A stretch of DNA of 64,000 bases from Polytrichum commune (lineage: Eukaryota > Streptophyta > Polytrichopsida > Polytrichales > Polytrichaceae): NCBI GenBank assembly GCA_950295325.1, contig OX485807.1:5274501-5338500 (forward strand), read 5' to 3'. Shown piece by piece: positions 10,569 to 23,362 of this stretch. The notes below the pieces were generated by a model that saw only the letters and a program-made list of their open reading frames with translations, was not told the origin of the DNA and did not search any database. Every line of letters starts with the position of its first letter. Within the stretch, counting starts at the first letter, position 1. A program made the translations under genes and the position numbers.

Positions 10569-13500
10569 AATATCTAGAAGAAAAACCAAAAAATGGCACA
10601 TGTAACCGGTTGGACTTGGATTTTGACTAATTAAACTTTAAAACTTCCCTGACACTGTGCTAGGCATGGAAGTTTAGGGCCTTGGAGCATGTTGGGCACT
10701 GAATCCAACTTCACATGAACTTGTAAGGCATGCATGTCTTTAATGTCAACATTATTAGTATGCATACTAAACTTCAAGAGTTGCATGTATACCACTCAAA
10801 TATACATGTCCAATTAGGAAGCGCCACCATAAAAGGTCTACATACATTAGTATATGATTGTATCATGCTTAGTGTCACCTATAATACATAATCTATATGT
10901 ATGCCTATCATCAAGCAAATCGAATACACTCTAACCTCCTTGATATCACGTCTATGGCAACCAAAGTGCACGTGATGTTAAAGGAGGTATGCAATGTTGA
11001 CATGGATGTGTGGTAATAAAGAATTAGTGTGGCGTGTTACATTATGGAATAACACAAAGTCAACATTGCAACAATGACAATAAGGACAATGATGACAATG
11101 TGATACATGTGAGCGCATGGTTTGAATTCTTTGGTGGGTTAATTTTATTGTAAAACACATGATATATGAGAGGAAAATGTGACAACAAAGAGGAGAGTTT
11201 CAATCAAGCACATCCGTTCCCTAGGGTTTCAGGTGATGAGAGAGAAAGTGACATTATAGAGGGTGATATTACGGAGGTTAAGGTGTATTCTCATCCATAA
11301 ATGTAATGCTTCTAATTAAATTACCATTGTGGCATAATCCTATGCTATATGATTGTGGGTAGCCTCTCTCCTTGCAATGGTTGTAACTTGATAGTCTACC
11401 AATATACTATTTATTTGTGTCATCATTGTATATCTTCACCATCTTCTCAACCAATGAACCATCATGCCACTTTGCTCCAAATTCCAATTCGAAGCACAAC
11501 TCCTGCATGAGGTGGAATCATACCTAGATAAAAAATTATATAGTCTTTGGATATACATCATTTATGTTTAAAGACCTTTGGAAATCGTACCCGCTTTCAT
11601 TTCAGGTGACACTTTCTCGCTCATGTTTTCCCTCTTTTCTTTTTTTGGTATTGACAATACTTTTGTACTTGCCTCGGTTGTGGCAGATGGTTGGGTCCTC
11701 TTTCTTCCATGATGACCATTGTGTCCTCTCCCCTTACGGCCTCCCATGACCAAATCTTGTCCTAGTCACATGAGCTTGGATAGAACATATATAAGTTCTT
11801 GCACGAAGTAGACCAATTGCTTTGGGTGTAAACCTAGGATTAAATCATTATTTTGTGGTTCTCCCGAACACCTTTACCGCTTTATCTAAAGCACCAAGTT
11901 GTCATTGAGTTAGTGAATTCATTTAATCTCCTATGAAAAAGTACTCATGATGGCTTGAATCCTATCATTTATGGAATCAACAATATTATTAGTCCTTTGA
12001 CTAACTTGGGTACCCAAATCTTCCGTGGGTTCATCTTCCAAAGATAATGAAAGTATCATAGCATTTGTGTCATTAGATATTCCGATGTGTAATGTTGACA
12101 TGGATGAGATTTATATTTATGAGGCGAATGGAGTTAAGGTTATGTGGTGGTGGCTTGTGATTGGTTACCCTCATAAGAGTTTTGACAACTGTTGTAGCCA
12201 AGCATTGGGATTTAGATGAGCAATAAGGGGTTAACCTATAGATCGACTATAATGTTATGTCCTCCACGGTGAATGGCCATGTATATAAATGTTTTACTCT
12301 ACAACAAACCTCAAAGACCTAGTAAAGACCTTGTTAGGAATGTTGACAAAGTCTTCAAGAAAGGCATCTTAGATTTTTTATTAAATGTACGTGCATTCTA
12401 CTACTTATATTCAATGACGTGCAATGATGTTATGCTAAGTATATATTTCCAAGTCCAAGGCAACTTGCAACTTAGAACAACTTCGCTCATTGGATGAATC
12501 ACAAACCACTACAACACCCAAGTCATCTACTCTAAATTTTGTTGCCACATAGATGTGGCACTTTAACCTAGCCATTTCTTGTAACTCTAGTCCTATAGGT
12601 GAAATGCTTCAGTTGTATCAATTGTGATTGAAAGTGTGGGTCAAATTCTGCATGATATTAGAGTTAACCCCTAAAAGAGAAATGAAAGCATGGACTTGAT
12701 GCTTGTTTGAGAAAACTTTCTATTAAGAGCTTGTTAGTCCGCCATGTGTCAAAGCTTCTTTTGAAAGTTGGGTGAAAATTGTCGGACTTTCTGTTGTCAT
12801 TATAAAATTTTAGAGGGAATTGTAGGATCTAAAATAGTGTATGCGCATGGGATCCGCTCTCCTAACTTCGGATCAACCTATACAAGGCTAGCTTGGCCCA
12901 CCCATTCTAGTAGGATAAGCAGAATAACCAAATTTTAGTAGCCCGACGTCACTCTTTGTCCATGGTAATTTAAGCATTAAGAAAACTTAAATAACCATGA
13001 TGACTTTGCAATAGTTTTTGTAATCACGACGTTTGGGACTAAACCCATGCATTCAGCTACTTTACTTGCCATAGATTTATTTTAATGCAATTCAAATCGT
13101 TATTATCAACATATTTTATGATTGAGCTACTTGCTTGTGGATACCAACTTCATTATGAAAGAAAAACACCTCTATGTTGCAACATGATGTGAGAAGATCC
13201 AATGGCCGCAAAGTTGAAGATCCCAACTTGAGGTAGGTAGTATTTTTTTTCTAAATTTGTATGATGGGATGGATGAGAGGGTTTGAAATCAAATAGAAAA
13301 AATGGTGTGTCTTCAATTTGTAGTTTGTGTGTATGTTATAAAGATGGTCAAAGTATATTGACTGGATGATGAGTTTGAATGCCAATTTTGAGCATTTTTG
13401 GTTCATGATGTTGCCCACACTAAAGATGGTTGATGTTTGTAATGGGCAACGACATGGGCAAACATTTTACTTCCTTCTTCAAGACTCAGTGACCTTCTAC

Positions 13501-14159
13501 AAGCTTCAAAAAAATTCAAAGTATTGTTCTCCTTTAAATCAAAACAAAATTGAATGGGACTTACACCTATATATTTGTTTTTAACACTAAAGACTAACCA
13601 TGCTTAATGAAGAGTTGATGTGGCTTGTGAATGGCTTCTTGTTTAAAAAGAGACCTTGTGGGACTCATAGGGACAATAAAAGGTTAAGAATTGTCACAAT
13701 GGAGAAGTTGTTGGACGTCCATTACATTGCAAAGGATAGTAGCTCAACTCCCTTTCAAAAGGCGGCAAGGCCTAGCTAGGACAATGTGTTGGCATATATA
13801 AAATATAGAGGATTTATGTGAGTATAGACTTCATACCGACATTGAACCGCCTTTGAGGTTCACCTCGAAAAATCTTTGACGACACTCTAAAATATTCTAA
13901 GCCTATAAATATCTAGTCATCATAAGCCTAGAATTTCTCAAATGTTGGTTTAGTGTGGCAAAGTGAACAATGCTCAATTTTATAAGGGAGCCCTTACATG
14001 AAAGAGGCATTATTCCATAATATTTTTGGCCCTACGGTGCAAGAGCCTAATGTTGAGTTGAATAAAGTCGGTTGCTTATTAACATGTGGGGGAAGGGCAT
14101 CATAACATTGACATCCCTCTAAAATTGCCACCAATCTTCATCCATCATGTGTACAAATT
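10569..14159. other. Intergenic DNA, no gene recognised
   Basis: Several short frames exist (for example a Lys/Arg/Gly-rich minus-strand one near 11.57-11.75 kb and plus-strand ones near 12.03 and 12.27 kb), but none carries a motif I recognise or a credible splice structure. No paired termini or RNA genes seen. Confidence 0.45.
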
Positions 14160-14178
14160 GGGGGGGGGGGGGGGGGGG
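14160..14178. repeat. Poly-G tract (19 G)
   Basis: Nineteen consecutive G residues. A tract of this length is prone to slippage and assembly error, so the true length is uncertain. Confidence 0.95.
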
Positions 14179-14654
14179 CAATTCATGACCCAAGCCTATC
14201 CCCACCTACCAAATAAGTTTACGATGGAAAACATCATAATTCAATTTTTCTTCAAGGTTAGGTATTATTCCTTAAGCTACATACATAGGGTAAAACCACA
14301 TTAATAAGGCCCATTCCCACATGGATTTATCAAATCACCAAAGTTTCTTTCTAAAAACCAGGTATAGTTCTCTTGGTTATTGGATACTTTATGTCCCATC
14401 CCCAAATGTCTTACCACTCATCAATCTTACCATCGGTTTTTGTTGCTGGAGTTCCTCGTGCCCTCGTAGTTAAGACTAAAAGCAACCAATCACAAGGGCC
14501 AGAGGCGACACTTTTAAAGGTCCTACATTCTTGCCTCATCTCTAAGTACCGATGGAGAGTTGGTGCCTCAACTTTTCGACCATGCCGCCTCCTTTGCCGA
14601 CTAGGCTTGGGACTGGATAACGTTGATGGTGTGAAGGCACTAAATCTAATCAAA

Positions 14655-14675
14655 CACTAAATATGATATTTAGTG
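14655..14675. repeat. Solo palindromic TIR of the CACTAAATAT MITE family
   Basis: The sequence CACTAAATATGATATTTAGTG followed by TA equals one complete palindromic terminal repeat of the MITEs at 8982 and 9534, with no second end nearby. It could be an excision footprint or an internally deleted copy. Confidence 0.6.
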
Positions 14676-14770
14676 TAGTTATTTGGTAAGTAGAGTAAGG
14701 GTTACCAACCAACTAGTTATTTAGTAAGTAGAGTAAGGGTAACCAAATAGTTAGTTAGTAAGTAGGCCTA
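14676..14770. repeat. Short tandem repeat with TAGTTATTTGGTAAGTAGAG units
   Basis: Three degenerate units carry the phrase TTAGTAAGTAGAGTAAGGGT (with TTTGGTAAG and TAGTTAGTAAG variants) immediately after the solo TIR. Confidence 0.65.
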
Positions 14771-15393
14771 CCTAGCTACCTAGCCCACCGAGCCCGCCTA
14801 GCCACTAGGCCCGACACCACCCTAAAGCCGGCCTCCCCGAAAAAAGACATGAGGCCCACGGCCCCATCCCGCCTTGGTGGCAAGCACCACCCCACCCCCC
14901 TCGCCACCTAGGATCATTGAGGCCCTTGGATGGGCCTTGATGGATCAACGGTCCGGATGCACCATGCTCGCAAAATCAAGAGGCTCATTCACAGCGCCTC
15001 AGTGACGGGGGTGTGAAGGCCGTGTTTTTAGAACAAACCTTTAGGCCAAGCTAAAGTCAAGTGGGAAGGAGGCATAAGAAGCCTCCACTTAGCTGCCCTG
15101 CAATCCAAAGCGGAAGTGGTGTTGTGTGTGAAATGAAGGTTTCATTTAGAAGTTTAAAGTTGCGTTTGTGTGCACGTTTGGCATTCTTGTTGCATTGCAT
15201 TGGTCATACATGAAAAGGTGTCAGTACCTCACATGTACCATGACTAAGAAGATGGAGGGAAGCCACGACGATGTTGTAGAAATTGCTACAAACATTATGC
15301 ATGCTTGGTTCTTTCTATGTCTTCATGTCTGTGACCTCAATAACAAGTGAAATGTTGTTGTGGACACCTCCTATACATAACTAATCTCATGTA
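14771..15393. other. Intergenic DNA, GC-richer, no gene recognised
   Basis: A locally C-rich stretch (CCTAGCCCACCGAGCCC, CACCACCCCACCCCCC) that differs from the AT-rich surroundings. No frame with a recognisable product. Confidence 0.4.
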
Positions 15394-15711
15394 CACTAAA
15401 CAATCTTATTAGTGTCGAAATCATTAACATGGGTCATTCTAAATGTTTGATCGGGGTGAAAAGAGTTTAGGTCGAAGACCGAGGGTCTTTCCCCTCAGTC
15501 TTCCTTGAGATTTGTAACCATCATCTTGCACAATATAAAATAATCATCTTACATCAATAGTAGCATAGTTAAAAAATTCATCCAAACTATTTTTCTATAA
15601 TAAAAATTAATGTGGCCCACACTAATTTGAAAGTATATATTTGGTGTGGGTTTTAGCTTAATGTGTGTTCTAGAGAATTATTGTGGCCCACACTAATAAG
15701 ACTATTTAGTG
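15394..15711. mobile_element. TA-flanked MITE (CACTAAAYA..CTTATTAGTGT family), copy 1
   Basis: It begins CACTAAACAATCTTATTAGT and ends ACTAATAAGACTATTTAGTG with TA on both sides. The phrases GTGGCCCACACTAAT and AGTGTGGGTT recur inside, so sub-terminal repeats are present. Relatives lie at 36.02-36.38 and 40.67-40.95 kb. Confidence 0.85.
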
Positions 15712-16151
15712 TAGATTGTAACCTGAAAGTAGTGCCTAGAAAGAAGGTGAAGCCACCCACCATCATGGGTATCTCTATACACAAACTGTGAACTTTTCAA
15801 AAGGTTAGTCACCGCAATGCCTAGATGCTTGATAATGGAAGATTGATTGTCAAGTAGATTACTTGCCTCGACATTTAGATGCTAGAAAAGTACAAGGCGG
15901 TTGTGTGCACACACATAAGAGATAAGCCTTCTTCAAGAGAGCTTTCCATTGCAATGCAATCACAAGTTTGCACTTGAGCCATACGGGTGATGAATACCTT
16001 ACTTCTCTACAAGTTTTCATCATGACACAAATTCCTTGTTAATTTGTTCAATTTTATGGGAGATTGGTACTTGTGCCAATGAATCAAGTTTCAAATACAA
16101 CATGAATAGAGTTTTGTTATCCCAAGTAACCCATAGGGTAGATGGTGCTAA

Positions 16152-16741
16152 GGGCCACTTCACACATGAGCCAAGAGCCATGACCTTGTAATGGTGAGGA
16201 CCCTTGACTCTCATCCAAAGGCCATACCATGGGTGTTGGGAAAGCCATTTTATGTAGTCTTTGGCCCTCAAGCATAGTGTGAAGTGAGAATGAACCATGT
16301 TGCGGGACCATTGCATATTTTATTGGCGGAAAAAGAGGGGAGGATTTGGTTTAATATAATATGTCTCCAAGTTTATTAATTTAAGATAACTACTTGGTGG
16401 TGTTTGTCTGTCTTGGAATCTGTCTTGGAATCTGCCATGCAATCTATCCTGAAATCTGTCCTGCTGGAAAAATTATTAAAAAAGTCATGGTCTCCCGGAA
16501 TTTGCGTCAAGCCCACCTCTTGGAGGTGGGTTTGACACAAATTCCGGTAGACCATGCACCCTTATCCACAACTAGCCATGTAGGACTCCATGTAGACTTT
16601 TCATCCACGAACTTTTCTTTGGGCCTTTAGGCCTTCACCTCCTAGTGTGAAGTGAACTTGGACGGTCTCCGCCTTTTCGACCAATGAGAGCAATTACATC
16701 GCCATGGTCAAGGGCCTTCAGCCTTGTGTGTGAAGTGGCCC
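16152..16741. mobile_element. PIF/Harbinger-like MITE with long central palindrome
   Basis: It starts GGGCCACTTCACACATGAGC and ends in the inverted form CTTGTGTGTGAAGTGGCCC, and a TAA target duplication is present on both sides. At 590 bp it is the longest well-bounded copy of this family here. The middle holds a near-perfect palindrome (16486-16557) and, just before it, repeats of the phrase TCTTGGAATCTG. TAA and TTA duplications with GGGCC ends are typical of PIF/Harbinger (Tourist-type) MITEs. Confidence 0.85.
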
Positions 16742-18236
16742 TAAAACCAACCTAAAACCACCACCCTAAAATCTTCCACAATAACCACATATTGATTATA
16801 AAATGGTCCACCTTATCCAATCTGACTATGACTATCCTACTTGGGTTGTCATTTCCTACACTCATTGTTTACAAATTGGTTATTTTAACATCTATTGAGG
16901 GGGGCAATATTGAAATTTTACCCCCCGCCCTTATGGGTTGGTAGCTAATTCAATTCATTTCAAGTGCATGAAACTAAATTGGGGTCTTTGACCCCACATC
17001 ATGGATTAATTTTAGTTAAAATAAAAGTCCCCAGCTAAGCACACCTCTTCAACATGTTCACCTTCCCTTCCCCTAGTTTGCCCTTCCCTTCAATAAGTGT
17101 TGTGAACACTCACCCGTTATGGGTAGCTATTCACATATTGATTCAAGTTCACATGCAAGTGGCATCTTCTACCTTATAATTCACGTGTTTGTATGACTCA
17201 ACCGACGGTTGATAAGAGACTCATTTCCTCTGCTTCTATGGCCACCATTTAAAATATCTTATGCCCATCTCATCCCCCTCTAAGCGGGAGTTAAAGACAC
17301 GAAAGTTAAGGACGTGACACGAGGACGGATGATGACATCATGACCTGTCACTCCTACGTCACACTTTAGAAGGTTATAGGTTGTCGTCATGCAAATACTA
17401 GCCCTTACCTACTATCGACCCCATGCCTTCATTTAAACTTAAATCACTTCTTTTTTTGGGCGTAAAGGACTCCCCCATTATTTGGACCCCGTCCAATATT
17501 CCTCGAGGCCTTCAAATTTTACACGTGTGGCCATGACACATGAGCATGCATCCACATGGGCGGAGAGAAGTGGGTCCTTGAGCATACTTGACATATGTGG
17601 CCTCAAGGGGGTCATTCTTCTTAATTGGACACCTATATTTGAGTGATGTATGGCAAGGTTGGTAGGTAAGAATGGATATTGAGAAGACACGTGTGATGAT
17701 GAGATTGGACTATGGATCCTGATGTATTAAAGCTATCGTTGAATTCGATGGGCTTTTCAGTTGGAGTTAACTATCCATGATTTTTCATTGGTTGTTTTGC
17801 ACATGATACCGATCATTTTTCTGCATCTGTGATGCGTGCTTGGAGGTAGTGATTGAAATTGAGTGAAGAGCAACATGCTCTCTTCCATTGATGGCCAAAC
17901 TCATTTTTGCACCTCTTGGTATGCCAAAATGAGTTTCACGCTCGAGGAATTGATATAGCATTGCTCTTTGTTTAAACCTCCTCACTACTTACCTCCAAGC
18001 ATGCACTAACACTTTTATCGAATATGGAGGGTGTTGTATGCAGAACAATCAACTCTTGACCAAAAGTCATGTTGACTTAAGGGATAAGTCCATCTATCAA
18101 CTATATTAGTTTCAATTGTTAGCAAATTGGGAGTATGTATGTGATCACTTGAAGTGAAAATTTGAGAGTCCTTCATTGTAAAGTCTTATAGCTTTTGAAT
18201 CTTCACTCTGATTCTAAAACTTGAAATATCAATATA
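16742..18236. other. Intergenic DNA with one diffuse inverted repeat
   Basis: No gene recognised. GTGCTTGGAGGTAGTGATTG near 17836 and CACTACTTACCTCCAAGCA near 17985 face each other, and AAACTCATTTTTG..CAAAATGAGTTT sits between them, so a degenerate foldback of about 175 bp may be present. I could not define its ends. Confidence 0.4.
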
Positions 18237-18237
18237 A

Positions 18238-18500
18238 GGTAGATGTGCCTAATTAGGTTACTTATCTTAATTGGACAACTATTTTTAAGTGGTATGTGGT
18301 TAGGTGTGGTTTCAAGAACAACTAACAAAATAGACGTGTGTTCAAAAGAGATTGGACCACATGCTCAAAACATGATAAATATTCTAGGCTCAATAGCTCG
18401 ATAGTTAATGGGGGGCCCTGGATGGGGGGGGACTACGTAACCATTCAATGAGCACGAGAATCTTTACTTTGCTAATGAATAAGATCTTCATATGAGCTCC
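18238..18500 (+). mobile_element. Relic of the AGGTAGATGTGC repeat family, copy 1
   Basis: It begins AGGTAGATGTGCCTAATTAG and runs in parallel with 35338-35600: both carry AGTGGTATGTGGT, CAAAAGAGATTGGA, TATTCTAGGCTCAATA, then a G-rich patch, then CAATGAGC followed by GAGAATCTTCACTTTG-like sequence. No intact far end is visible. Confidence 0.55.
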
Positions 18501-19104
18501 GAAAATTATGACAAAAGTGGTTATTATCTCAATTTCAATTTGCTCACCATCTCATACTAATCTTGTGTATGAGAAGCAAGCTAGTTGGAAAAAAAAGAAT
18601 AAACTTAGGTCCATCAACCTTAATATTGAAAATCAATGGAATCTTCAGAAGGTGAACATGCAGTGTCCTTAAACCAAAAGGCTAACTTATGTTGACAGAC
18701 TTGAGTGAGAAACGGAGAATGGTTACAACTCTCAACTATAGTAGAGGCGCCTATTCCCGACTAGGACCATGTTGACAATCTATAGGGTACCTTAATTTTG
18801 ATTGGGTTGGGACTGAACTTCGACTAGGCAAGAACTAATAGTGTCATGACACATGTCTTGGTTTTGAGTGCTAAAGTGAGGAGGAATGAGTAATTAAAAT
18901 GAGCGGTTATGACATACTCTGGACATTGGTAATATGTTTGGACAAAATTTTGGCTTAAAAAATTCATAATATTTTTAATTTAAGTAATACATGTACCGGA
19001 AAAATTTACAATTCTCCTTATTTTTATCTTCCTATACGGTAAAATTGGCACTGCCTTACACTTCTCCAAATCTGGCACAAAGTATCTTAAGCGATTGGTT
19101 ATGG

Positions 19105-19550
19105 GCACCTCTACTCTAATTGCCACTTCACACATGAGATTGAGAGCCCATGATCATTCACTTCAAGCACTCTCAATGGTGGAAAAGGCAGATTCAGTCC
19201 AAGTTCACTTCAAACTACGCTTGAGGGACCAACAGAGTATGTGAATGCAAGATGGATGTAAAGTCTACATGGATTCCTACATGGCATCAAATGGATCATG
19301 TTTCATGGTCCCTTTAATTATTTTCAAAAACCACCTCTAGGAGGTAGGCCTAACACAAAATTGAGAAAACATGACACTCCAAACTCTCACAACCGTTGGT
19401 TTATTCTATTTTATCATGTGTGAGGACCTGCATGAATAAAAATTCATTGCAATAGCATTCGGTTGAGGGCCCGGTCACATATGGCTTCACACTACACTTG
19501 AGAATCCATGACCACACTATAATGTGTTGATATATTCCAATTCCTTAAAG
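19105..19550 (+). mobile_element. Truncated PIF/Harbinger-like MITE (GGGCCACTTCACACA family)
   Basis: It opens with TTGCCACTTCACACATGAGA and then follows the 26995-27486 copy closely (CACTTCAAGCACTCTCA, GCTTGAGGGACCAAC, ATGGATGTAAAGTCTACATG, GGTTGAGGGCCCGGTCACAT). The right terminus is missing. Confidence 0.65.
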
Positions 19551-19679
19551 GTAATGTACGTACTATTATCATATTCAACAACCTCAAGTGGCCAAAACTT
19601 GATCAGTGTCCAAAGAGATCTTGGGGCATAATCAGTCAACATTGCTACCAGTGTGAATGTTTGGCAAAGATTTCGCAAC

Positions 19680-19970
19680 TCTTTGACAATTGACATGCAA
19701 AGACTTGCACAAAAATGAAATGCATGTCAATTGACACGCATGATTTGAAAGTTGACATGTAGTGTGACTTGTGAAGAAAAAAACCACACGTCAATTGACA
19801 CATTGGAGATTGAAATGACACGTACTACTAGGCATGAGACATTGAGGTGACATTCTAGAAGAAAATGTAGATGTCAATCGACAATCATTTTTGTTTTTGA
19901 AAACATCACGTGACACTTTGAATTTGAAGTTAAACATCAATTGAAATTTGTCAAACATACACACTGATTG
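19680..19970 (+). repeat. Dispersed repeat rich in GTCAATTGACA, copy 1
   Basis: It matches 38155-38446 in the same orientation along nearly its whole length (CACACGTCAATTGACAC, GAAATGACACGTACTA, TTTGTTTTTGAAAAC). The palindromic core GTCAATTGAC and variants such as GTCAATCGAC recur about every 50-60 bases. No coding potential; the class is unknown. Confidence 0.65.
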
Positions 19971-19977
19971 CTAGTGA

Positions 19978-20180
19978 TTCCAAGTCCCACAGGGTTACAC
20001 GTTTTGATCTTTCGTGTTGTTTTTCGTTATTGATTCGAGAGGTATAGTCCACATATTCCTCTAGAATGGTGGGTAAACCTCCTCAAGTTAGTCTTATACT
20101 TCCACAAGTTATTTCTCAAATTCAACCGGTTCATCTCTAACTAGTGGTTGGTTATCCGGGTTCATTGAACTTGATATAAG
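19978..20180 (+). mobile_element. Relic of the hAT-like ACCGGTT MITE
   Basis: A degenerate copy of the element seen intact at 33534-33749. It shares the order GGTATAGTCCACATATTCCT, CTCTAGAATGGT, TTATTTCTCAAATTCAACCG and GGTTCATC. The ends are worn. Confidence 0.5.
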
Positions 20181-20829
20181 TAGCAATGCATGCAAGTGGA
20201 TGATATAGATGTGTTAAACTAGTGTGGGTTGGGTCCCGGCCCTCTCACTCCGTACCACGGGTAGATCACTCCATTGTCAAGTTGAACACCACGTGCAACC
20301 AAAAAACAATCTTCTTTTGGTAAGTTGCACCACCAAAATGGGTCAAAATTTTATCATGAGTAGATATACACAGTACCTATGACATAGTCAAAAGTGGTAA
20401 CTAAATTTGATGATTTGTTTTTTTCATAAAACATACCATTTCTAACTAGAATGACACAGAATTGAACTAAAACAATTACTAAAAAAAAATTTCAAAAAAG
20501 TATACAAAAGATACTATCAATGGTTATGTATATGTAGAAAAAATATCATAAATTTTAAAATTATATATGACATGTAATATAGGGGTAGCAAACTTTGTTT
20601 GCACGTGGTGTCAACTTGACAATGAAGTGACCTCCCCGTGCTCCGTACCCACATGCATGATGCCATGTCACTTGTTAGGGCACGGCTTCCATGTGCTGAC
20701 CATTGTGGTGATGGAAAATCACACGATGGTGTTGTCGTTGTTGAAAATAATCAAAGTGAATTCAAAAGATTCCCGTCATAATCGGGTTACTTCATGAATG
20801 ATGGCAAAGATAGGGATAAACTTGCACTA

Positions 20830-21129
20830 AGATATGTGGGTTTTATCCGGGTTGTTTTTTCTTATTCGGACACCTATATTTGATTAGTGTGCGGTGTAGT
20901 GCGGTTCAAAAGAGATTGGACTCCGTCTTCAGATTTTATACAATCAAGGAATCAACAAACAATGCAATTCTAATAACAATAACTTAGTTAGGGGAGGTTT
21001 GATTTTCAATCCGGTTTCTGTATGATATTTCATCGTAGATTTATGAATGCTACAAAAGCTTCAATGTGTAAATCTAATGAGTAGAAGTTGGAGAACGTGA
21101 AGAACGAACCGAATGACACCCACGTACCT
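20830..21129. mobile_element. TA-flanked MITE (AGGTATGTGGG family)
   Basis: It starts AGATATGTGGGTTTTATCCG and ends ACACCCACGTACCT with TA on both sides. It shares CACCTATATTTGATTAGTGTG, AAAAGAGATTGGACT and GAATCAACAAACAATGCA with the copies at 5.2, 28.2, 54.1 and 54.7 kb. No protein is encoded. Confidence 0.8.
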
Positions 21130-21663
21130 TAATATTAAAAAAAGAAGTGAGATAAGCTACGGTGGTGGCATTGACCTAAATTTGTCCATAATTAATTATG
21201 GCCTTAAATTATGTTATCCCCCATATTTTTAGAGTACATGAACTATTTTTGAAACATGCTTGACTTATTGTTGAAATTATTCAGTAAATAAATAAGTCCT
21301 ATGAATGTTTCATCCAAATGAATGGATATTTTGTGATTTGTCACTCCAATGATGAACTAGCCTCTCTCATGCACTCATATCCTGGCCACATTTATTGGTG
21401 GGCATAGCCAGTGGACGGCTCCCATGAGTAGGCTTACTCGTAAATTGCTACATTCATCTACTTATAGAAAACATTTGTTATAAATAAAATCCTTCAATTT
21501 GGAAGCTTCATTTGAAATAAAGAAATTTGATGATACTTCATTTAAACAAAGTTATGAAGTAGAGAACTTTGTCTTGATACAAGAGATCTATAGTGTTTCG
21601 AGGCTTCCATCTCATTATTGGATCCAAGTTAGATGAACAACGTATGTATATTATACCACTGTA

Positions 21664-21688
21664 TCTTCTTCTTCTTCTTCTTCTTCTT
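21664..21688. repeat. (CTT)n microsatellite
   Basis: Eight CTT trinucleotides followed by a T-rich tail. Confidence 0.95.
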
Positions 21689-21917
21689 TTTTCCTGTTAG
21701 CTTTTAAGCAACGAACACTCAAAACTTGGGTAGGTTACATTCTAGTCATTAGTTAAAAACAACGAAAATGTAAGACCTATTGGTCGGAGTTGTCTATTGG
21801 GTGTGTCCACTAGTAAGTGTGGGTACGGTTTTACATATTAACCTTGCTTGGGTATTATTGCACAATTTGCCATCAAACTAACCATTTTGTGTTCTATTCC
21901 AATGTAACAATAAACTT

Positions 21918-22151
21918 GATACCTATATTTGAGTGGTAGGTGGTTAGGTGTGGATCTAAAAATGGACAAAAAAGGACACGTGCTTAAAAGATATCCTTTA
22001 TGTGGAGTCCCCTACCCTCAACCCATTATGTGTATATTGAGCCTAGAATGGTTATTGGATTTTGAACACATAGTCTAATCTCTTTAAAACACATGTCTTT
22101 GTGATGTCCGTTTTTACATCCACACCTAACCACACACCACTCAAGTATAGG
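21918..22151. mobile_element. Foldback element (CACCTATATTTGAGTGG arms)
   Basis: The left arm (ACCTATATTTGAGTGGTAGG..TTAGGTGTGGAT..AAATGGAC) pairs with a right arm that ends ACCACTCAAGTATAGGT. The inner parts AAAGGACACGTGCTTAAAAG and TCTTTAAAACACATGTCTTT also pair. The arm sequence is related to the AGGTA families at 18.24 and 35.34 kb, so this may be a foldback derivative of them. Confidence 0.6.
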
Positions 22152-22561
22152 TTGTTGAATTAAGACGATTAGTCGAATAAAGCCCATTCACCTCCTAATT
22201 ATCCTAGGTGTAATCTTGGGCCACTGTTATTAGCTAACAACATGGCGTGGCGACTTTATATAAAACTTCAAGTAATACAACATTGGCCAATGGGTGTGAA
22301 GGGTACATAAAACCCTGGGGGGGCATTTTTTTGTAGCTATAGGTTTAACATCTGCTTGAGCTAAACCAAGTATTAAATGTTGCCACATGGACATCTACCT
22401 AGGATTGGCAAGCATTGTTAGTAGTAGGTTGGAGTACGTAGTAACTATAAATCTCCTTCTAGCTAGAAACCCCTCTATTTAGCATCAAGTCGAGAAGGGT
22501 CTTTAGAATGAATAGATGTCACCATTAGAAACCACAACTTCTTTAAGACAAGTGGGTCTTA

Positions 22562-22850
22562 GGGCTAGTTCACATGGGGTACCAAGTCCCAAGTCCCACA
22601 CTCATGTTAGCAAGCCCCAACTCTTGATCATCAAAACAACATCAAAATATGGTTGATTATCACTAATCTCCAAGCTTGAATATTTTATGCAAAAATATTC
22701 ACAAGACTTGTGTTGAGTAGTCTAGTTGTTTGCTCAACCCAACTCTCAACATAAGTTGCAAGTCTCATCTCCAAAAATTGTTGCCATGTACGCATCCGCA
22801 TCATACTTGGGACTTAGGACTTGGGACCCCTGCGAACTATTTGTAGATTG
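22562..22850. mobile_element. Degenerate TTA-flanked MITE with AAGTCCC palindromes
   Basis: The left end after TTA reads GGGCTAGTTCACATGGGGTA followed by CCAAGTCCCAAGTCC. Near 22808-22850 the complement appears (GGACTTGGGACCCC..GCGAACTA). The right flank is mutated, so the target duplication is not confirmed. Confidence 0.5.
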
Positions 22851-22948
22851 GTAAGTTGCAAATTGGATTCAATATATGTGCGACAACAAAATTAACCATA
22901 AAGTCCAAGAGATGGTATGAACTCGGGCTTGCAGCAACATGGGGTCTA

Positions 22949-22964
22949 GGGGGGGGGGGGGGGG
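22949..22964. repeat. Poly-G tract (16 G)
   Basis: Sixteen consecutive G residues within otherwise AT-rich DNA. Confidence 0.95.
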
Positions 22965-23128
22965 AAACAAAATCCAAAAACAAACCTTGGTTCATACAAT
23001 AAATATGGGATATCTCAACTCATACTATCCCACAAACCATATGGGTTTCTTCAAACCTTATTCATTCTTATTCATCTAACAAATACTATCTTATATACGA
23101 GCAACCTAATGTTCTACCTTCAACAAAG

Positions 23129-23350
23129 GACAAGGATTGAGGGTAGTTCGGATGGGGACAGGTGGAATTTTGAGAGGCCAACTCAACTTTGGAGAGGGAT
23201 TCGGCTAGTTTGGAGGGTTCTGTAGCAACTTCGGTGCAGGATCATCAACTTCAACATGGGTTCATGGTAGTTTGGAGGGGGTAACTCAACAAACGATTCA
23301 ACAACTTCGAAGCGGGATCGGTCTAGTTGGGAAGGTGTAGAAGGAGCTTC
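23129..23350 (+). repeat. Degenerate tandem repeat (CAACTTCGGAGAGGGAT motif)
   Basis: Phrases such as CAACTTTGGAGAGGGATTCG, AGCAACTTCGGTGCAGGATC and CAACTTCGAAGCGGGATCGG recur with TAGTTTGGAGGG between them. The same motif resumes after the MITE at 23363-23833 (CGACAACTTCGGAGAGGGAT near 23880), so the array was split by that insertion. Confidence 0.55.
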
Positions 23351-23362
23351 GAAGCAATTTTA

